Positions 1-10,953 are shown, counted from the first letter of the stretch. The stretch: 64,000 bases of DNA from Stenocarpella maydis (GCA_002270565.1 NQMI01000015.1:2250-66249); one strand, 5' to 3'. Program-made: numbers and translations. The notes: generated by a model not told the origin, from the sequence alone.

Positions 1-234
1 AACCCTAACCCTAACCCTAACCCTAACCCTAACCCTAACCCTAACCCTAACCCTAACCCTAACCCTAACCCTAACCCTAACCCTAACCCTAACCCTAACC
101 CTAACCCTAACCCTAACCCTAACCCTAACCCTAACCCTAACCCTAACCCTAACCCTAACCCTAACCCTAACCCTAACCCTAACCCTAACCCTAACCCTAA
201 CCCTAACCCTAACCCTAACCCTAACCCTAACCCT
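1..234. repeat. Telomeric repeat array, (AACCCT)39
   Basis: Thirty-nine uninterrupted, identical copies of the hexamer AACCCT begin at base 1. Read from the other strand this is TTAGGG, the telomere repeat of most filamentous fungi, with the G-rich strand running toward the chromosome end. There is no degeneration at the inner border (base 234/235), so this is a true chromosome terminus and not an interstitial array. Confidence 0.99.
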
Positions 235-1248
235 GATTCGATAATAATGTATATCCTTCCTCGGTTATCTTTTTAAGTAAGTTCTCTGCCTGTAGCACTA
301 TCTAACGCATCAATATGACTTTGAATTCTTTTTCTGGGTCTGCTTCCTTAAGTATGGGGTTTTTTATAACTTTATTTTTAAGTATTTAAAAAGCTTATTA
401 TTTAGTATTTATTTATCTAAAGGTATAATCCTTCTTAGTAAGGTTTATTAGTAGTTTTGCAATATTGCTATACTATGTAATGAATTATTAATAGAAGTTG
501 GTATATTTAAGGAATGCTCTGATGTTCTTAACGTTTATAAGGGTTGGCTCTTCCTTAATCACTTTAACCTTTCCTTCTTATATCTTCATTTTTCTTGGTT
601 TGATTATGTATTTAAGGTAGTTAACTTTTTATGTATGTTAGTTGCATTTTTCTAGTTTTACTAGGAGATTAGCGTCCTGAAGTTTTTAATGAACCTTTTT
701 AATATATCTCTTATGTATATTAAGGTTTTCAAAAAAAAAATAAGGATATTACTTAGGTAAGTAATAATAAAGATGTTAAGGTATTTGCTTAGGACTTAGT
801 TCATTATTTCCTAGAATAATATAGGTGCATTAGTTAATCTAAAGGGTATAACCATTATCTTATAATATATATAATATATTCTGAATGCTGTTTTTCATTC
901 TTCTCCTTCTTTTATTTAGATAAGGTTATATTTATACTTTAAGTTAAGTATTGCAAAACTATTTTGCTCCCTAAACTTAATCTTATAGTTTTGTAATGAG
1001 TAAGAGAGGATATTAGTTCTTAATTGTAATATTATTAAATCATTAGTAGTTAATATAAAGTTGTAGCTTGCTATTCTTCTCTAGTATAAAGATGATTAAG
1101 TATCCTACTGGTAATTATAATAGTCTTATGAATCCTTTTTTAAGGTTTTCATTAAGGTATTCTCTGAGTACTTTAAGTTATTCCTCATTAAGTCTGTAGA
1201 TAGGTTTTAATAGTATCTTATAGTACTATTATATATATTATAATAATA
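235..1248. other. AT-rich subtelomeric relic DNA, probably RIP-mutated
   Basis: About 1 kb of very AT-rich DNA rich in TA dinucleotides, directly inside the telomere. No open gene survives. On the minus strand near 235-370 a frame interrupted by a single stop still reads like protein (for example a stretch with EADPEKEF and a stretch with LLKKITEEGYTLL), which suggests a repeat-element coding region killed by C-to-T changes. The element family could not be identified. Confidence 0.6.
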
Positions 1249-1250
1249 TA

Positions 1251-1295
1251 AGTCAAAGGGCCCACATTCGGACTACCCCCTGATTCGGACCACCC
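1251..1295 (+). repeat. Left terminal inverted repeat of the Fot1/pogo element
   Basis: This 45-bp repeat is the reverse complement of 3064-3108, with one mismatch. It is preceded by the TA target duplication. Confidence 0.93.
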
Positions 1296-1349
1296 GCCAA
1301 GACCACTACCACCACACATACCTCTTCATTCCAACTTGTCTTCCTCGTT

Positions 1350-2915
1350 GCCATCACCCACCACGATGCAGGAAGCCGTATCTATGGTATTTTCAGACCC
1401 GCTGGATGCATCTATACTATCGTTAAGCTCGCTGGCCTTGATTTTAGCCCTTTGTATATGCTTGATTTGTATGAATGTGGAGTTAGGGCTGGTTTCGACC
1501 CTCCTCCTCTTTTGAGGTATTATGGCCTTTAATTTGTTTTTAAGAGCCTGGTTTTCTCTTATAAGTATTACTACTTCCCACTCTTTCTCATCATATGCTT
1601 TTTATACCTTCCTAAAGAGGACTTATTAAGTTATATCCGAGTGTTCTTGGGTGGGATAATTGGTAAGAATAGCCTGTATCTCTCGGGATACCTGGGGAGT
1701 TAACTACTTTATTACCTCTGGTAAAATTGGTACTAGAGTGATTAATTCAACCCCTCTGATTTGATTTTCCTTATTAGATTTAGTTCTAGTGGTTGATTTA
1801 TTAGAGTTTTCAAGTATAAGAGCACTTAATAGTGGCTTAGCTATATTTATAGGCTATAAACCTATACTATGCTACCCAGATTTAACGTAAAGTAAGTCTA
1901 AACCACTTAGTTGAGCCTTCTGATAGTAGTAAAGGAATAATTATTTACTAGAATGGGTATCTTTAAAGCATAAGTTGATAAGACTAGCCTCTCGTTAATA
2001 AGCAGCCTTTAAGCTTAAGAAGACCCCTAGATCTAGAGGTTGTAAGATGTGTGAGGTATGGGGTGGTAAATAAAGGCAATATATCTTATTTGAGAAGCAT
2101 TCCTATATGAATTTAAAGGTTATATGGCTTTTATGCCCATTCATTACTAGTAAATGCTACTGATTTGAGTCCTTTGGCTTGGTCTAAGGGATAAAGACTT
2201 TTTAAAGCCACTTGAGCGCTATATTATTATTAGTTTATCTATTTAGTATTACTATAAATTCCTAATTCTTAAGACCCTTAAGGGTCTTAAACCATTATTG
2301 TTATATTAATTTCCCCTTAAAAATAATAAGAGGAGGGCATGATTGCCCTGTAGTGGAGATATACTTAAGAAAGGAGGTTTAAGTATGAGAGGCATGGTTT
2401 TTTTAAGTAATAACCTTCCTCCCTTCCGGCCTAAGTATCATTCTATTTATTCCCTTGCCTTTAGCTATACTGTCTTTATTAAGGTTGTGATGATTTTCGG
2501 CTAGAATCTTTTTGATTTCTGGGAGCTGAAGGAGGTTAAATTATTCTTTAATTATAGTTATATTGGCCCTGTTTGCTTGAGAAGAACTTATCTGATGGCT
2601 TCGTATGCTTTGGATCTCAGGATTCTTTATTAGAAAGCCCCTTAGCCATTTGTGGCCGAAGGGTGGTTGGCGATGGTGTGGGCAGGCGACCTGGGCGGTG
2701 AAGGACCTTATTTTAAAATGGGTTACCGGCAGCCCCAACTTAGCCTGGGTAATTGCCTAGCTAGATAGATGTACTTCTTGAGTTCGTGATAGCTTCATTT
2801 GAGGCTTAGTAGTATTAGAATGGCTTTGGGTACTGGCGAGATGATGATGAAGTGTGGTCCTTGGAATGCCCTAATGCTGGGCGACCTCTTGTATACTAGC
2901 GCCTGCTGAGATAGC
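1350..2915 (-). pseudogene. Fot1/pogo transposase relic (HTH + CENP-B + DDE), inactivated
   Basis: Reading the minus strand from about 2915 downward gives, with several stops, the expected order of a pogo-like transposase. First comes a psq-type helix-turn-helix (EVAQH, then GIPRTTLHHHLA). Then comes a linker containing MKLSRTQEVHLA. Next is a CENP-B/Tc5-type HTH with the motif FGHKWLRGFLIKNPEI around 2600-2670. Finally there is a degraded start of the DDE domain (FNLLQLPEIKKILAENHHN, then GKGINRMIL at about 2400-2535), where living relatives have a conserved aspartate. That aspartate is not present here, and stops occur throughout, so the gene cannot make transposase. The rest, down to about 1350, is too eroded to align by eye. 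Confidence 0.8.
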
Positions 2916-3063
2916 CTTAAGGCCTGCAGCTATATCCAACTTAGTATATGGCTTTATTGGTAATTGAAGATGATATATTTAAAGTTTGAAAAGAAGAAAA
3001 AATTTTGTTGTAATGATATTGCGGTATTTATGATAGGGTGGGTCTGATGCGTATGCGGGTGTG

Positions 3064-3108
3064 GGGTGGTCCGAATCAGGGGGTGGTCCGAATGTGGGCC
3101 CTTTGACT
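3064..3108 (-). repeat. Right terminal inverted repeat of the Fot1/pogo element
   Basis: This 45-bp repeat matches the left repeat at 44 of 45 bases. It is followed by TA at 3109-3110. Confidence 0.93.
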
Positions 3109-3110
3109 TA

Positions 3111-3796
3111 GCATTGAGCTAGATTCATGTCGTTAGTCCCCCCCAAACCAAACCTCTGTATCAAGGCTTATTATACAGATAGGCATAAAGTAGAAATGCG
3201 GCCCACCTAGGTACTTAGCCAACCATTGACGGATTGCTAACCATTAAGAATCCAGATTTGGAGTATTCTGATGGGTCTTGTAGTAACTCTGAGGTGCTTG
3301 GTGCCTTTCTTTTTAGTCACACGAGATGGGTTACTCCGGGGCACTGTTTAGAAAGAGGTGTAATGGAAGAGCAGATAACATGGTGGGGACTGATTGGCCA
3401 GGATGAGGCAACTAATGGTTGGCTGACCAATAAGGGTACCCTTCTATGCTAACTATTAAACTGGGCCCCGGTACGCTGCTATGGCAGTATACTTCATGCT
3501 GGGCAGTACTTACAGGAGCGGATTTGAAACCGTGCTGGTGTCTAAAACTCATGAGGCCAGCAGGGCTAGTACGTCGCCAAAGAGCAACTGGTCCTAGGTA
3601 CCCTTACCTATCGTTTATCTACCAAGGTACGAGGGAATTGCCGAGGTCCCGGGTAGCGGCAGTACCTACCTAATAGGGAAGGTTTAGCCACAGACAAGGT
3701 CTGAACTATACCAACCCCCCACAGAGTATTTAAGTGACTTGCTCGAACTGCAGTGACGCGGAACTCTTAACGCCCTCGTTTCCTGTCATGTAAAGC
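3111..3796. other. Spacer between the Fot1/pogo element and the amidase gene
   Basis: About 690 bp of moderate base composition. Two short open frames (72 and 75 codons) show no recognisable protein pattern. The palindrome-like motif CCTAGGTAC/GGTACC recurs (for example near 3207 and 3594). Nothing else is supported. Confidence 0.5.
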
Positions 3797-5967
3797 ATGT
3801 TGAGCTCCAGGTTGAGCCGGCCTATTCTCAACTCATTCATTCGCAGTAGACAAGTTCACAAGATGACGAATTCAAGTCCTAATGCCTGGACGGCTCGAGC
3901 CGCCGAGAAACGAGCACAGTGCCAGAAGGGGATACCAGAGGCCTGGAAATTGCCATCATCGCTCGTACAGAGCCTCTCACATCCACTCGAGTCATCAAAG
4001 AACAACCTTATCGAGCTGAACATTGTCCGCCGCTCAGGTCTGCTCACAGAGAAGGAGCTCAGGATCACGGAAGCGTACGATGTGCGGGGCCTCCTCAATG
4101 CGCTGGCATCGGGAGAACTTACATCGCTCGAGGTGACGGTGGCATTTTGCAAGAGGGCAGCCATTGCTCAGCAGCTGGTCTGTTCGAGCCCCCCTTGCCG
4201 TTGCACTCCCGAATATTCGCAGCTGACGCCGACATGCAGACATCCTGCCTCACGGAGATCTTCTTCCAACAGGCCCAGGAGCGCGCTCGACATCTAGATG
4301 AAGTTAGGGAGAAGGGCGAGGCGCTCGGACCGCTCCATGGACTGCCGGTCAGCCTCAAAGACAGCTTCCAGGTTCGCGGTACCGGCGCCACTCTAGGATT
4401 CATCGCCTACCTCGATAATGGCCCTTCTCAAGAGAATTCAGACATGGTTGACACCTTGCTGAACCTGGGTGCTGTTCTGTATTGCAAGACCAACGTACCG
4501 CAGACACTCATGGTAGGTTTTTCAGCCTTTGTCTCTACTCTCAACGCGCCACGTTTGCTCTATCTCCTTGCTCGCGCTAACTGTGCCGCTTTCAAAGACG
4601 GCCGACTCGCATAACCATGTCTTTGGCCGAACCCTCAACCCTTGGAATACCAGCCTCACTGCAGGAGGCTCCACTGGAGGCGAGGGTGCACTCATCGCGT
4701 TCCGGGGCTCACCGCTGGGTGTGGGGACCGACGTTGCCGGTAAGTAGTTCCTAACCGGGTATTCCGGACGGGGAGGACAATATTCTGATACCCTCAGGTT
4801 CGATCCGTATCCCTTCTCTGTGCTGCGGATTGTACGGCTTCCGGCCTTCTGCAAGCAGAACCCCGTCTGGGAAGCAAGCCCTGTGCGACAACCCAAGCCT
4901 CGAGACTATTCTCGCCACCAGCGGCCCCATGGCAAACGACGTAGGCGCCCTGGAAGTCTTCATGAAATCCGTCATCAACTCCAGGCCTGCCCTAATGGAC
5001 CCAACTCTGACAGACGTGCCCTGGAGGAATGTCGGACCCCCAAAGTTGAAACTCAGGTTTGGAGTCATGGCTGAGGACCCTCTGCTGCCTTGGCATCCTC
5101 CAGTCAAGAAGACTGTTTCTGACACTGTAGATTTGCTCCGAGCACAGGGGCACGAGATTGTGTTGCTGACTGCCGAGGAGTGTCTGACTGCAGCGGTCTA
5201 CGATGTGGCCACCCAAATGTTCGGGCTTGATAAGACGGGGGACGAGATCCTCGCCAAGGGTGGCGAGTCCATCATCCCATCCTTGGTCTTCATTCATAAG
5301 GCGATGAAAGAAGTCAAGTGGGACCGGAACTTCTTTCCCGACACGAGGAATATCAAGGATGGATTGCAGAGACTCTGTGTTCTCAAACAGAAGAGGTTTG
5401 AGATACAAGACCTCTGGAAGAAGATGTGGGTAGCTCGTGGGCTCGATGCCGTCATCGGACCCGGCGCGCCGACCACGGCAGTCGAGCATGATATGTATGC
5501 GCTTGCCCCGTATACCTGCCTGTTCAACTTCCTTGATGTGAGTATCACCCAGTTCCTGGTCTCCTGAGAGGTTGCGTGGCTTACATTCAGACAGTACCCT
5601 GCATGTGTACTCCCTGTGGGCCGGGTTGGGAAACCGAATCCAGCGGAACGTCTGGTAAAGCGCCCGGGTCAGACTGTGCCACCGTGTGAGTGACCCTGAT
5701 GAAACCCCTTATTTGCTTGCCCTTTGCTCTGAGCTCCGCACGCCCAGGCTCTCCTCTTCATTGTTCTTGGCGTTGAAAAGACATGAAATTGAAACTCGGT
5801 TAATTAACGATGCAACAGACAACCCAGAAAATCTGGAGGGTGCGCCGACATCCATTCAGATTATCACCACGACGATGCGAGACGAGGAGCTTTTGGAAAT
5901 TGTCAAACTTGTTGACACATACTTAAAATCAGAAAGGCGGCGTGGCGCTAGCACTCCCAATCTGTAG
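3797..5967 (+). CDS. Amidase-signature family amidase (acetamidase-like)
   Basis: Predicted to hydrolyse a carboxylic amide to acid and ammonia; probably cytosolic, with substrate unknown. Six exons close a single frame of 603 codons: 3797-4177, 4240-4512, 4598-4739, 4798-5537, 5595-5683, 5781-5967. The Ser-cisSer-Lys catalytic set is visible: lysine in LPVSLKDSF, the cis-serine in TAGGSTGGEGAL, and the nucleophile serine in GTDVAGSIRIP, which is assembled across intron 3. The C-terminal GAPTSIQI motif is also typical. Length fits fungal amidases (about 540-600 residues). Intron 1 lacks a consensus GTRNGT donor (GTCTGT), and the last intron needs a GTGTGA donor to keep frame, so that junction is the weakest. 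The N-terminus is uncertain: a second ATG at 3863 would drop a basic 22-residue leader. The gene sits between two dead transposons, yet no catalytic residue is lost. Confidence 0.85.
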
Positions 5968-6051
5968 ACATTTTCGTGTCATGAGGGGCTTTCGATGAGT
6001 TTTAGACTGTTTCGCGCTCGGTTCTAAGACGTATCTGATATTATTAAATAA

Positions 6052-6098
6052 GAGAACGGATATTCGCACCGAGGAAATCGGCTGGTACACCGATACAT
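6052..6098 (+). repeat. Left 47-bp terminal inverted repeat of the MULE
   Basis: This is an exact reverse complement of 8933-8979. The 8-bp target duplication lies immediately outside. Confidence 0.93.
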
Positions 6099-6369
6099 TA
6101 TTTACTTAATCGCTACAGCCAATCAGAGCGCCCCATTCAACCACACTCAACCACGTACACCACCCCAACCAGGTGCTTTTGGTGCCCTCACCTGCAGACC
6201 TGCCAAACCCCCTTCACCTACCAAACAATACTCCCTCGCCAACCACCTATAACTAGTGATATAGACTAAATTCCTCTTGTAATCGATTACTCTGCTATTA
6301 GAAATATATCTTTATCAGTTAGAATTAAGTTTTCTAGTATTATGGTGATATTGCTTATCTCTGATTATA

Positions 6370-8030
6370 CCTACCTTAAGGTGTAGTGGCAGGCGGATTG
6401 TTATACTTGGAATACTAACATTACTGCTGCAAATGGTTGCCGACTAGTACTTTCTAATCCTTCTGCCTTCCTAAAACTTTTCCATAATGGATATGATACC
6501 TTTGCAGACCTTAAGGCAGAATTAGATATTGCTATGAAGTCTGCTGGATTCCTGACTGTAATCCGAAGGTTAGGGCTAACTTGGGTAGTGTTGATGTGCA
6601 GCTGTGGTAGTTAGCGACCCTTAACCGCTACGTCAAACAATGCTACAACGATTAAAGCAGGTTGTGAGTGGCAAGCGCTCGCCTATATAACCAAATCAAC
6701 AGAAGGCAAGTGGCAGCTTGTTCTATAGGAAGAGAAGCATACTTATTACGGTCCCCAGGAAGTTGAGGGCGCCTAGTGTGGCTAGGCTAAGCTGATAGAC
6801 CCCTAACGAGAATTCCTCTCCCATATGGCCTGAGATCCCTCTATAGCTAAGCTGAAGAAGCTGGAATAAGCACTCTGATAATAGTACTTAGATATATAAT
6901 TGGGGCCTAATATGATGAAGAACTAGCTTGCAGACTAGCGGAAGGAGAAGATCGGAATCTATACTCTAACTTAAGCAACGTTAGATCTACTTAAGAAGAA
7001 GAATTACTGGTACCGCTAGGCAACTAACGCTAATGGTAATGTTACGGGTATCTTCTGGTGTATAAAGAAGCAGTTAGCATAGATATAAGAGAATCGCTTT
7101 ATATAGTGCCTATCCATGGACTATATATATATAATAAATAATAAGAAGATGCTATACTTTTAAGGCACTTATATAACCTATATAAGGAAGAACTTGCCCT
7201 TATTTTAAGGCATTATTAATAGCGAGAAGGAACCTAACTTCCGGTGGCTTCTTAAGCAAGTTTATAACCTCCTTTATTATTGCTAAGCTGATAACCCGAT
7301 GGTTTATATAACTAACTATGATATTGCTCTGATTAATGCCCTTATATATGAATTCCTCTAGGCATATTACCAACTATATATCTTCTATATTAATGCGAAT
7401 ATTACCCTGAATATTAAGAAGAAGTGGAAGAAGCTGCCGGTAGTAGTGGGAGAAAAGGAGGATGAGGAAGAGGAGGAAGCTAATGAGGATTTAGAAGCAG
7501 AAGACCCGGTGATGGCTGTACTTAATGTGCCGGGGAGAAATAAGGCCATAATACCTGCTAAGGTCCCTGATTTGGAGGATATCCCCTATACCCGCCAAGC
7601 TTTATTTAACCTCCTTAAGTTTATAGAATACTCTACTAATTATAAGATCTATAATATAGCTTAGCAGCACCTTTAAGAGAAGTTCTTAGACTAGGTAGTG
7701 ATTATTAACTACCTTTAGACCTAGTATATTAATGAAGGAGAGAAGATTATTACTAAATGGGCTGGGTATAAGACCTGCAAGATCCTTAACTTTAGCTTAT
7801 ATGTAACTTTATTAATAGAAGCCACCTATTGCAAATTTAAGGTCTATCTTGGCTATAGGATAGGCAATATTCTCTACTTAGTTAAGGCTGCTAATAAGAT
7901 AATTATGGATAGTTCTTATGCCCTATATTTAGAAGAAGCTTGTTAGAAGACCTTATTACTAGAGAAATTCAATGAGTAGAAGTGGCTAAGAAAGCTTTCA
8001 ACTTAAATCTTATAGGCAGCCCTTAAACTT
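6370..8030 (+). pseudogene. MULE transposase relic, inactivated by RIP-like mutations
   Basis: The plus-strand frame carries many TAG/TAA stops but keeps recognisable islands. Near 6660-6760 is a zinc-finger/FAR1-like segment (CEWQALAYITKSTEGKWQ followed by YYGPQ). Around 6970-7090 comes a segment of the form LDLLKKKNYWYR, ATNANGNVTGIFW, the usual region just before the MULE catalytic core. At 7210-7280 is GIINSEKEPNFRWLLKQ, equivalent to the family motif around SGEKEADYxWxL. The catalytic aspartates cannot be placed with confidence. An acidic stretch (7446-7520) and a second protein-like stretch at 8553-8783 (76 codons, ending LSYEVERPRR) also lie inside the element. The second could be the protein's C-terminal part or a captured segment. 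Confidence 0.75.
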
Positions 8031-8932
8031 CTCTCTATAATGAGGAGTTCCGCAATATATATGCTTAAGAAATAACTCCCATAGGGTAATTACTTGCTAG
8101 TAATATATAATTATCCTATCTATACCTAATATAGCTTGCCTTGCGTAAGCTAAATTACTGATAGAGAGGAAGCTAGTTATCCTCTTTAGAGAGAGGATAT
8201 CCATAAGTCTTACTGGCTGGATTATAACCTTTCAGTTGGAAACCCTCTCTTAGCAGTCCTCTCGCCCCAGAAGGTTACTATAATAAAGGGAAGACCTTGT
8301 AATAAGACTACGTTTGATGTAAACGAAGATGGCATCCTTACAGCCCGTGGGAAGGCCGTAATGGGCAAGAAGACAGCCTTAATAACCACTAGTCTGGGTA
8401 GTAGGGTAGGTAATAAGATAAGGGTGATAACGGCTTCTATATAATATATCAACTTAGCATTTAAGTGGAATAATAAAACCCTCTAGTTGCTCAATAAGGA
8501 GGACTCCTGTAGCAGGAAGAACTAGCGAGAAGCTATCCGACAGGACGAGCAGTTGGCGGCAGGGCTTACGAAGCTACCCACTCGCCAGCTTCTAAAGCGA
8601 CGTTCTGCAGAGACAGCCTTAACACCAGGGCTAGCAGCTAAGAAGCCCCGTATAAGGGCTCATGAGACCATTAACCAGCTGCTACGGGTGGAGTTAACTA
8701 TGGAAGACCTCGTTGGCAATGAGAAGGAGACCCAGGAGGAGATTCAGGTGCTTAGTTATGAGGTGGAACGGCCCAGGCGATAAAAAAAGTAGCAAAACAC
8801 CAAGGCCAGAAGTCACGATAGTAGTGAGTAGAAGCGATGATGATGTGCAATAGATGTGTAGTTAATGACTGTATATTTCTGTTATGTATAGCAGACTGGT
8901 GGTGCAAATTAAGGTTGGCGCACTGGGCCAAC

Positions 8933-8979
8933 ATGTATCGGTGTACCAGCCGATTTCCTCGGTGCGAATATCCGTTCTC
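8933..8979 (-). repeat. Right 47-bp terminal inverted repeat of the MULE
   Basis: This is an exact reverse complement of 6052-6098. It is followed by TTAAATAA at 8980-8987. Confidence 0.93.
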
Positions 8980-8987
8980 TTAAATAA

Positions 8988-9426
8988 TAGCAGTCACTCA
9001 TGCCAATTAAGTATTATATGATCACATTACTAAATTGACAAGGCCGGCTTGATCACAGAGAGATTATCACAACATCAGTATCGCCCGTATTCTACATGAG
9101 ATTCCCGATATGGCACACTTGTGAACTTCAAAGGCCTATGAAAAGCAGGAATGGGGTATGACTGACAACGAGTAAGCATAGATCTTTAATGGATATTACT
9201 TACAAAGCTCAGGAGACACGTGCACCTGTACGTACAATATAGTTTCACAAAGAAGTTTGCTGAGAAGTGATTCTTACTAATTAGAATAATTTGACACGTA
9301 TCTACTTGGCTACCGAGTAAACTATTCAAACCATCAATGTTCGCCATTTGTCAACTGGGATCGCGAAATCCCATACCCGGCGGCGATGGAAAACGCCGCC
9401 ACGTGTAATATACAACACCATTTCAC
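8988..9426. other. Spacer downstream of the MULE
   Basis: About 440 bp with normal composition and no coding signal. It probably includes the 3' end of the monooxygenase transcript. Confidence 0.5.
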
Positions 9427-10680
9427 TCACTGGGGCGGGCCAGCCTCAAAGAAACTCTTCATGAGATCCGCTAGGGCCTGAGCCCCGTCCTCCCCAAACA
9501 TCATCTCAAGGTTCCGCCACGTCTCCTCAGCCTTGCCCTGCGCGCGCGCAAACATGGCCTCCTCGAACCCCCTCAGCAGCGGCGCCAACGACGTGGCGAA
9601 GTGCCGCCCGCCGCCCCCCGGCGCCGCCCACGCCCTTGATACAGCCTCGGCGAGCTCCAGCGCGTCCCGCATTGCGAGGTTGACGCCCTCGCCCGCAAAT
9701 GGCGTCATCAGGTGCGCCGCGTCCCCGATGAGCGTGGCGCCTGGCTTCGCCTTCCACCTGTGGCCCACGGGCAGCATGTACAGGGGCCTGAGCGGGATGG
9801 GAGCCGAGGCGTCGTGCTCGTCAAACGCCGCCGCGATGAGCTCCTTCAGGGCCGGGGCCCAGTCGCCGTAGCTGTCCTGGTCGCTGAGGAAGTGGGCCTT
9901 GAGCTCCGGGGCAGAGAGGCGAGAGAGGGACTCGGCTATTGCGGCCTCGTCGCCGCCGAGCGCGTTTGTGAGCAGGTATATCTGCGCCGAGCCCTGTGCT
10001 GCGCGGTGGCTGTCAAGGCCGTGCTTGTTGCCGAGGGCGAGGAATGTCCCCTTGCCGACCATGGATGCCAGGTGCGGGTAGCGCGTCGCGACGTCCCTGA
10101 TGAGGAGGGTGATGTACTGTAGGCCGCTTGGCTGTGGCTTCACATCGCTGAGGATGGGCCGGACCTTGGACCAGGCTCCGTCTGCGCCGACGACGAGGTC
10201 GTATGTCTCAGCTACGGCAGCACCGCGGCCTGAGTTGGGCTGAAGCCTCAGGGTCACTTCTCCGGTCGTCGAATCTCGGTCCGAAGAGAGCAGTTTTGTG
10301 CCGTACTGGACTGAATCCTCTGGGATCTTGGAAAGGAGAAGCTTGATGATATTGTGCCTGGAGATCTCAGGCCGGTTGGCCACTCCACCCTGATCCGAGT
10401 GCAAGATCTTGCCATGTTTATCTGCAACTATCATCGCCTCTTCGCACTCTCCAGTGAGAGGCAAAAACTGCTCGTAAAGTCCGCACGCGTGGATAGCCGC
10501 GAGGCCCGACTCCTCGTGCAGGTCAAGCATCCCAGACGGCTCGGCAAGCTCCGCTTCTGTTGGACGTGGCCGAATTTCATAGATTGTGAATGGGATTTTG
10601 CGCTGGTGCAGCAGGGCACCAAGGGTGAGTCCACCGGGACCTCCACCGACAATTGCTATTCTTGGTTGCATTTGGGACAT
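9427..10680 (-). CDS. FAD-dependent monooxygenase (UbiH/TetX-like group A)
   Basis: Intronless, 417 codons from the ATG at 10680 (MSQMQPRIAIVGGGPGG). Predicted to use FAD and NAD(P)H to hydroxylate a small, probably aromatic, molecule; no pathway partner lies beside it. The dinucleotide-binding GxGxxG (AIVGGGPGGLTLG) is at residues 8-20, the DG motif (LVVGADGAWSKVRP) is mid-protein, and the GD motif (GATLIGDAAHLMTPFAGEG) follows, which together define the class A flavoprotein fold. Length is typical. The open frame runs 96 codons further upstream, but that extension contains the promoter-like TATA box at 10945-10953 and does not look like protein, so the start at 10680 is preferred. The C-terminus is close to the family end, with no sign of truncation. 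Confidence 0.88.
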   Translation of the reverse strand: MSQMQPRIAIVGGGPGGLTLGALLHQRKIPFTIYEIRPRPTEAELAEPSGMLDLHEESGLAAIHACGLYEQFLPLTGECEEAMIVADKHGKILHSDQGGVANRPEISRHNIIKLLLSKIPEDSVQYGTKLLSSDRDSTTGEVTLRLQPNSGRGAAVAETYDLVVGADGAWSKVRPILSDVKPQPSGLQYITLLIRDVATRYPHLASMVGKGTFLALGNKHGLDSHRAAQGSAQIYLLTNALGGDEAAIAESLSRLSAPELKAHFLSDQDSYGDWAPALKELIAAAFDEHDASAPIPLRPLYMLPVGHRWKAKPGATLIGDAAHLMTPFAGEGVNLAMRDALELAEAVSRAWAAPGGGGRHFATSLAPLLRGFEEAMFARAQGKAEETWRNLEMMFGEDGAQALADLMKSFFEAGPPQ

Positions 10681-10944
10681 GGCGTGTAGTAGTGAGGATT
10701 TGTAGGTGGGAGAAGCAACTCCGTTTTGCCTAGGCACCGAAAGAGGAGGAAGAAGAGCAGTCCCGTGGCTGAAATCTGGCGTATAAATGCTCCTTAGCGT
10801 GTTCTGTGACAGAAGGGCAGTGACTCTACCAATCACCTTGCTAGGAGATAAATAGTCTAGAATCCAAAAATGTGCTATGCTGATAGCAAAGATGGAGGTC
10901 TGAAGACTCCTGAATACACTTCCAAACGAGAGGAAACGCCGTGG

Positions 10945-10953
10945 CTTATATAG
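10945..10953 (-). promoter_or_regulatory. TATA box of the FAD monooxygenase gene
   Basis: The minus strand reads CTATATAAG here, 265 bp before the preferred start codon at 10680. This implies a 5' UTR of roughly 230 nt. The inference rests on the motif alone. Confidence 0.5.

Larger units (their letters stand above)
1251..3108 (-). mobile_element. Fot1/pogo-type DNA transposon (Tc1/mariner superfamily), RIP-degraded
   Basis: The element is 1858 bp long, bounded by 45-bp terminal inverted repeats that begin AGTCAAAGGGCCCACATTCG. The two repeats differ at one base (position 24, T versus C). Both ends are flanked by TA (1249-1250 and 3109-3110), the target duplication of Tc1/mariner elements, and an AGTCAA-type start is typical of fungal Fot1/pogo transposons. 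The interior is AT-rich with many stops. A minus-strand relic of a CENP-B-type transposase confirms the assignment. The repeats remain nearly perfect while the coding part is ruined, as expected from RIP. Confidence 0.9.
6052..8979 (+). mobile_element. Mutator-like element (MULE), RIP-degraded
   Basis: The element is 2928 bp long and bounded by perfect 47-bp inverted repeats that begin GAGAACGGATATTCGCACCG. It is flanked by the direct 8-bp duplication TTAAATAA (6044-6051 and 8980-8987). The interior is AT-rich and contains a plus-strand frame with many stops that still resembles a MULE transposase, so I assign Mutator rather than hAT, which also makes 8-bp duplications. Most fungal MULEs make 8-10 bp duplications, consistent with this. 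The insertion lies 84 bp beyond the amidase stop codon. Confidence 0.82.

Noticed and set aside
6044..8987. Assignment of the 2.9-kb element to the hAT superfamily
   Set aside because: The 8-bp duplication would fit, but the internal relic matches MULE transposase segments (GNVTGIFW and SEKEPNFRWLLKQ), and 47-bp repeats are long for hAT.
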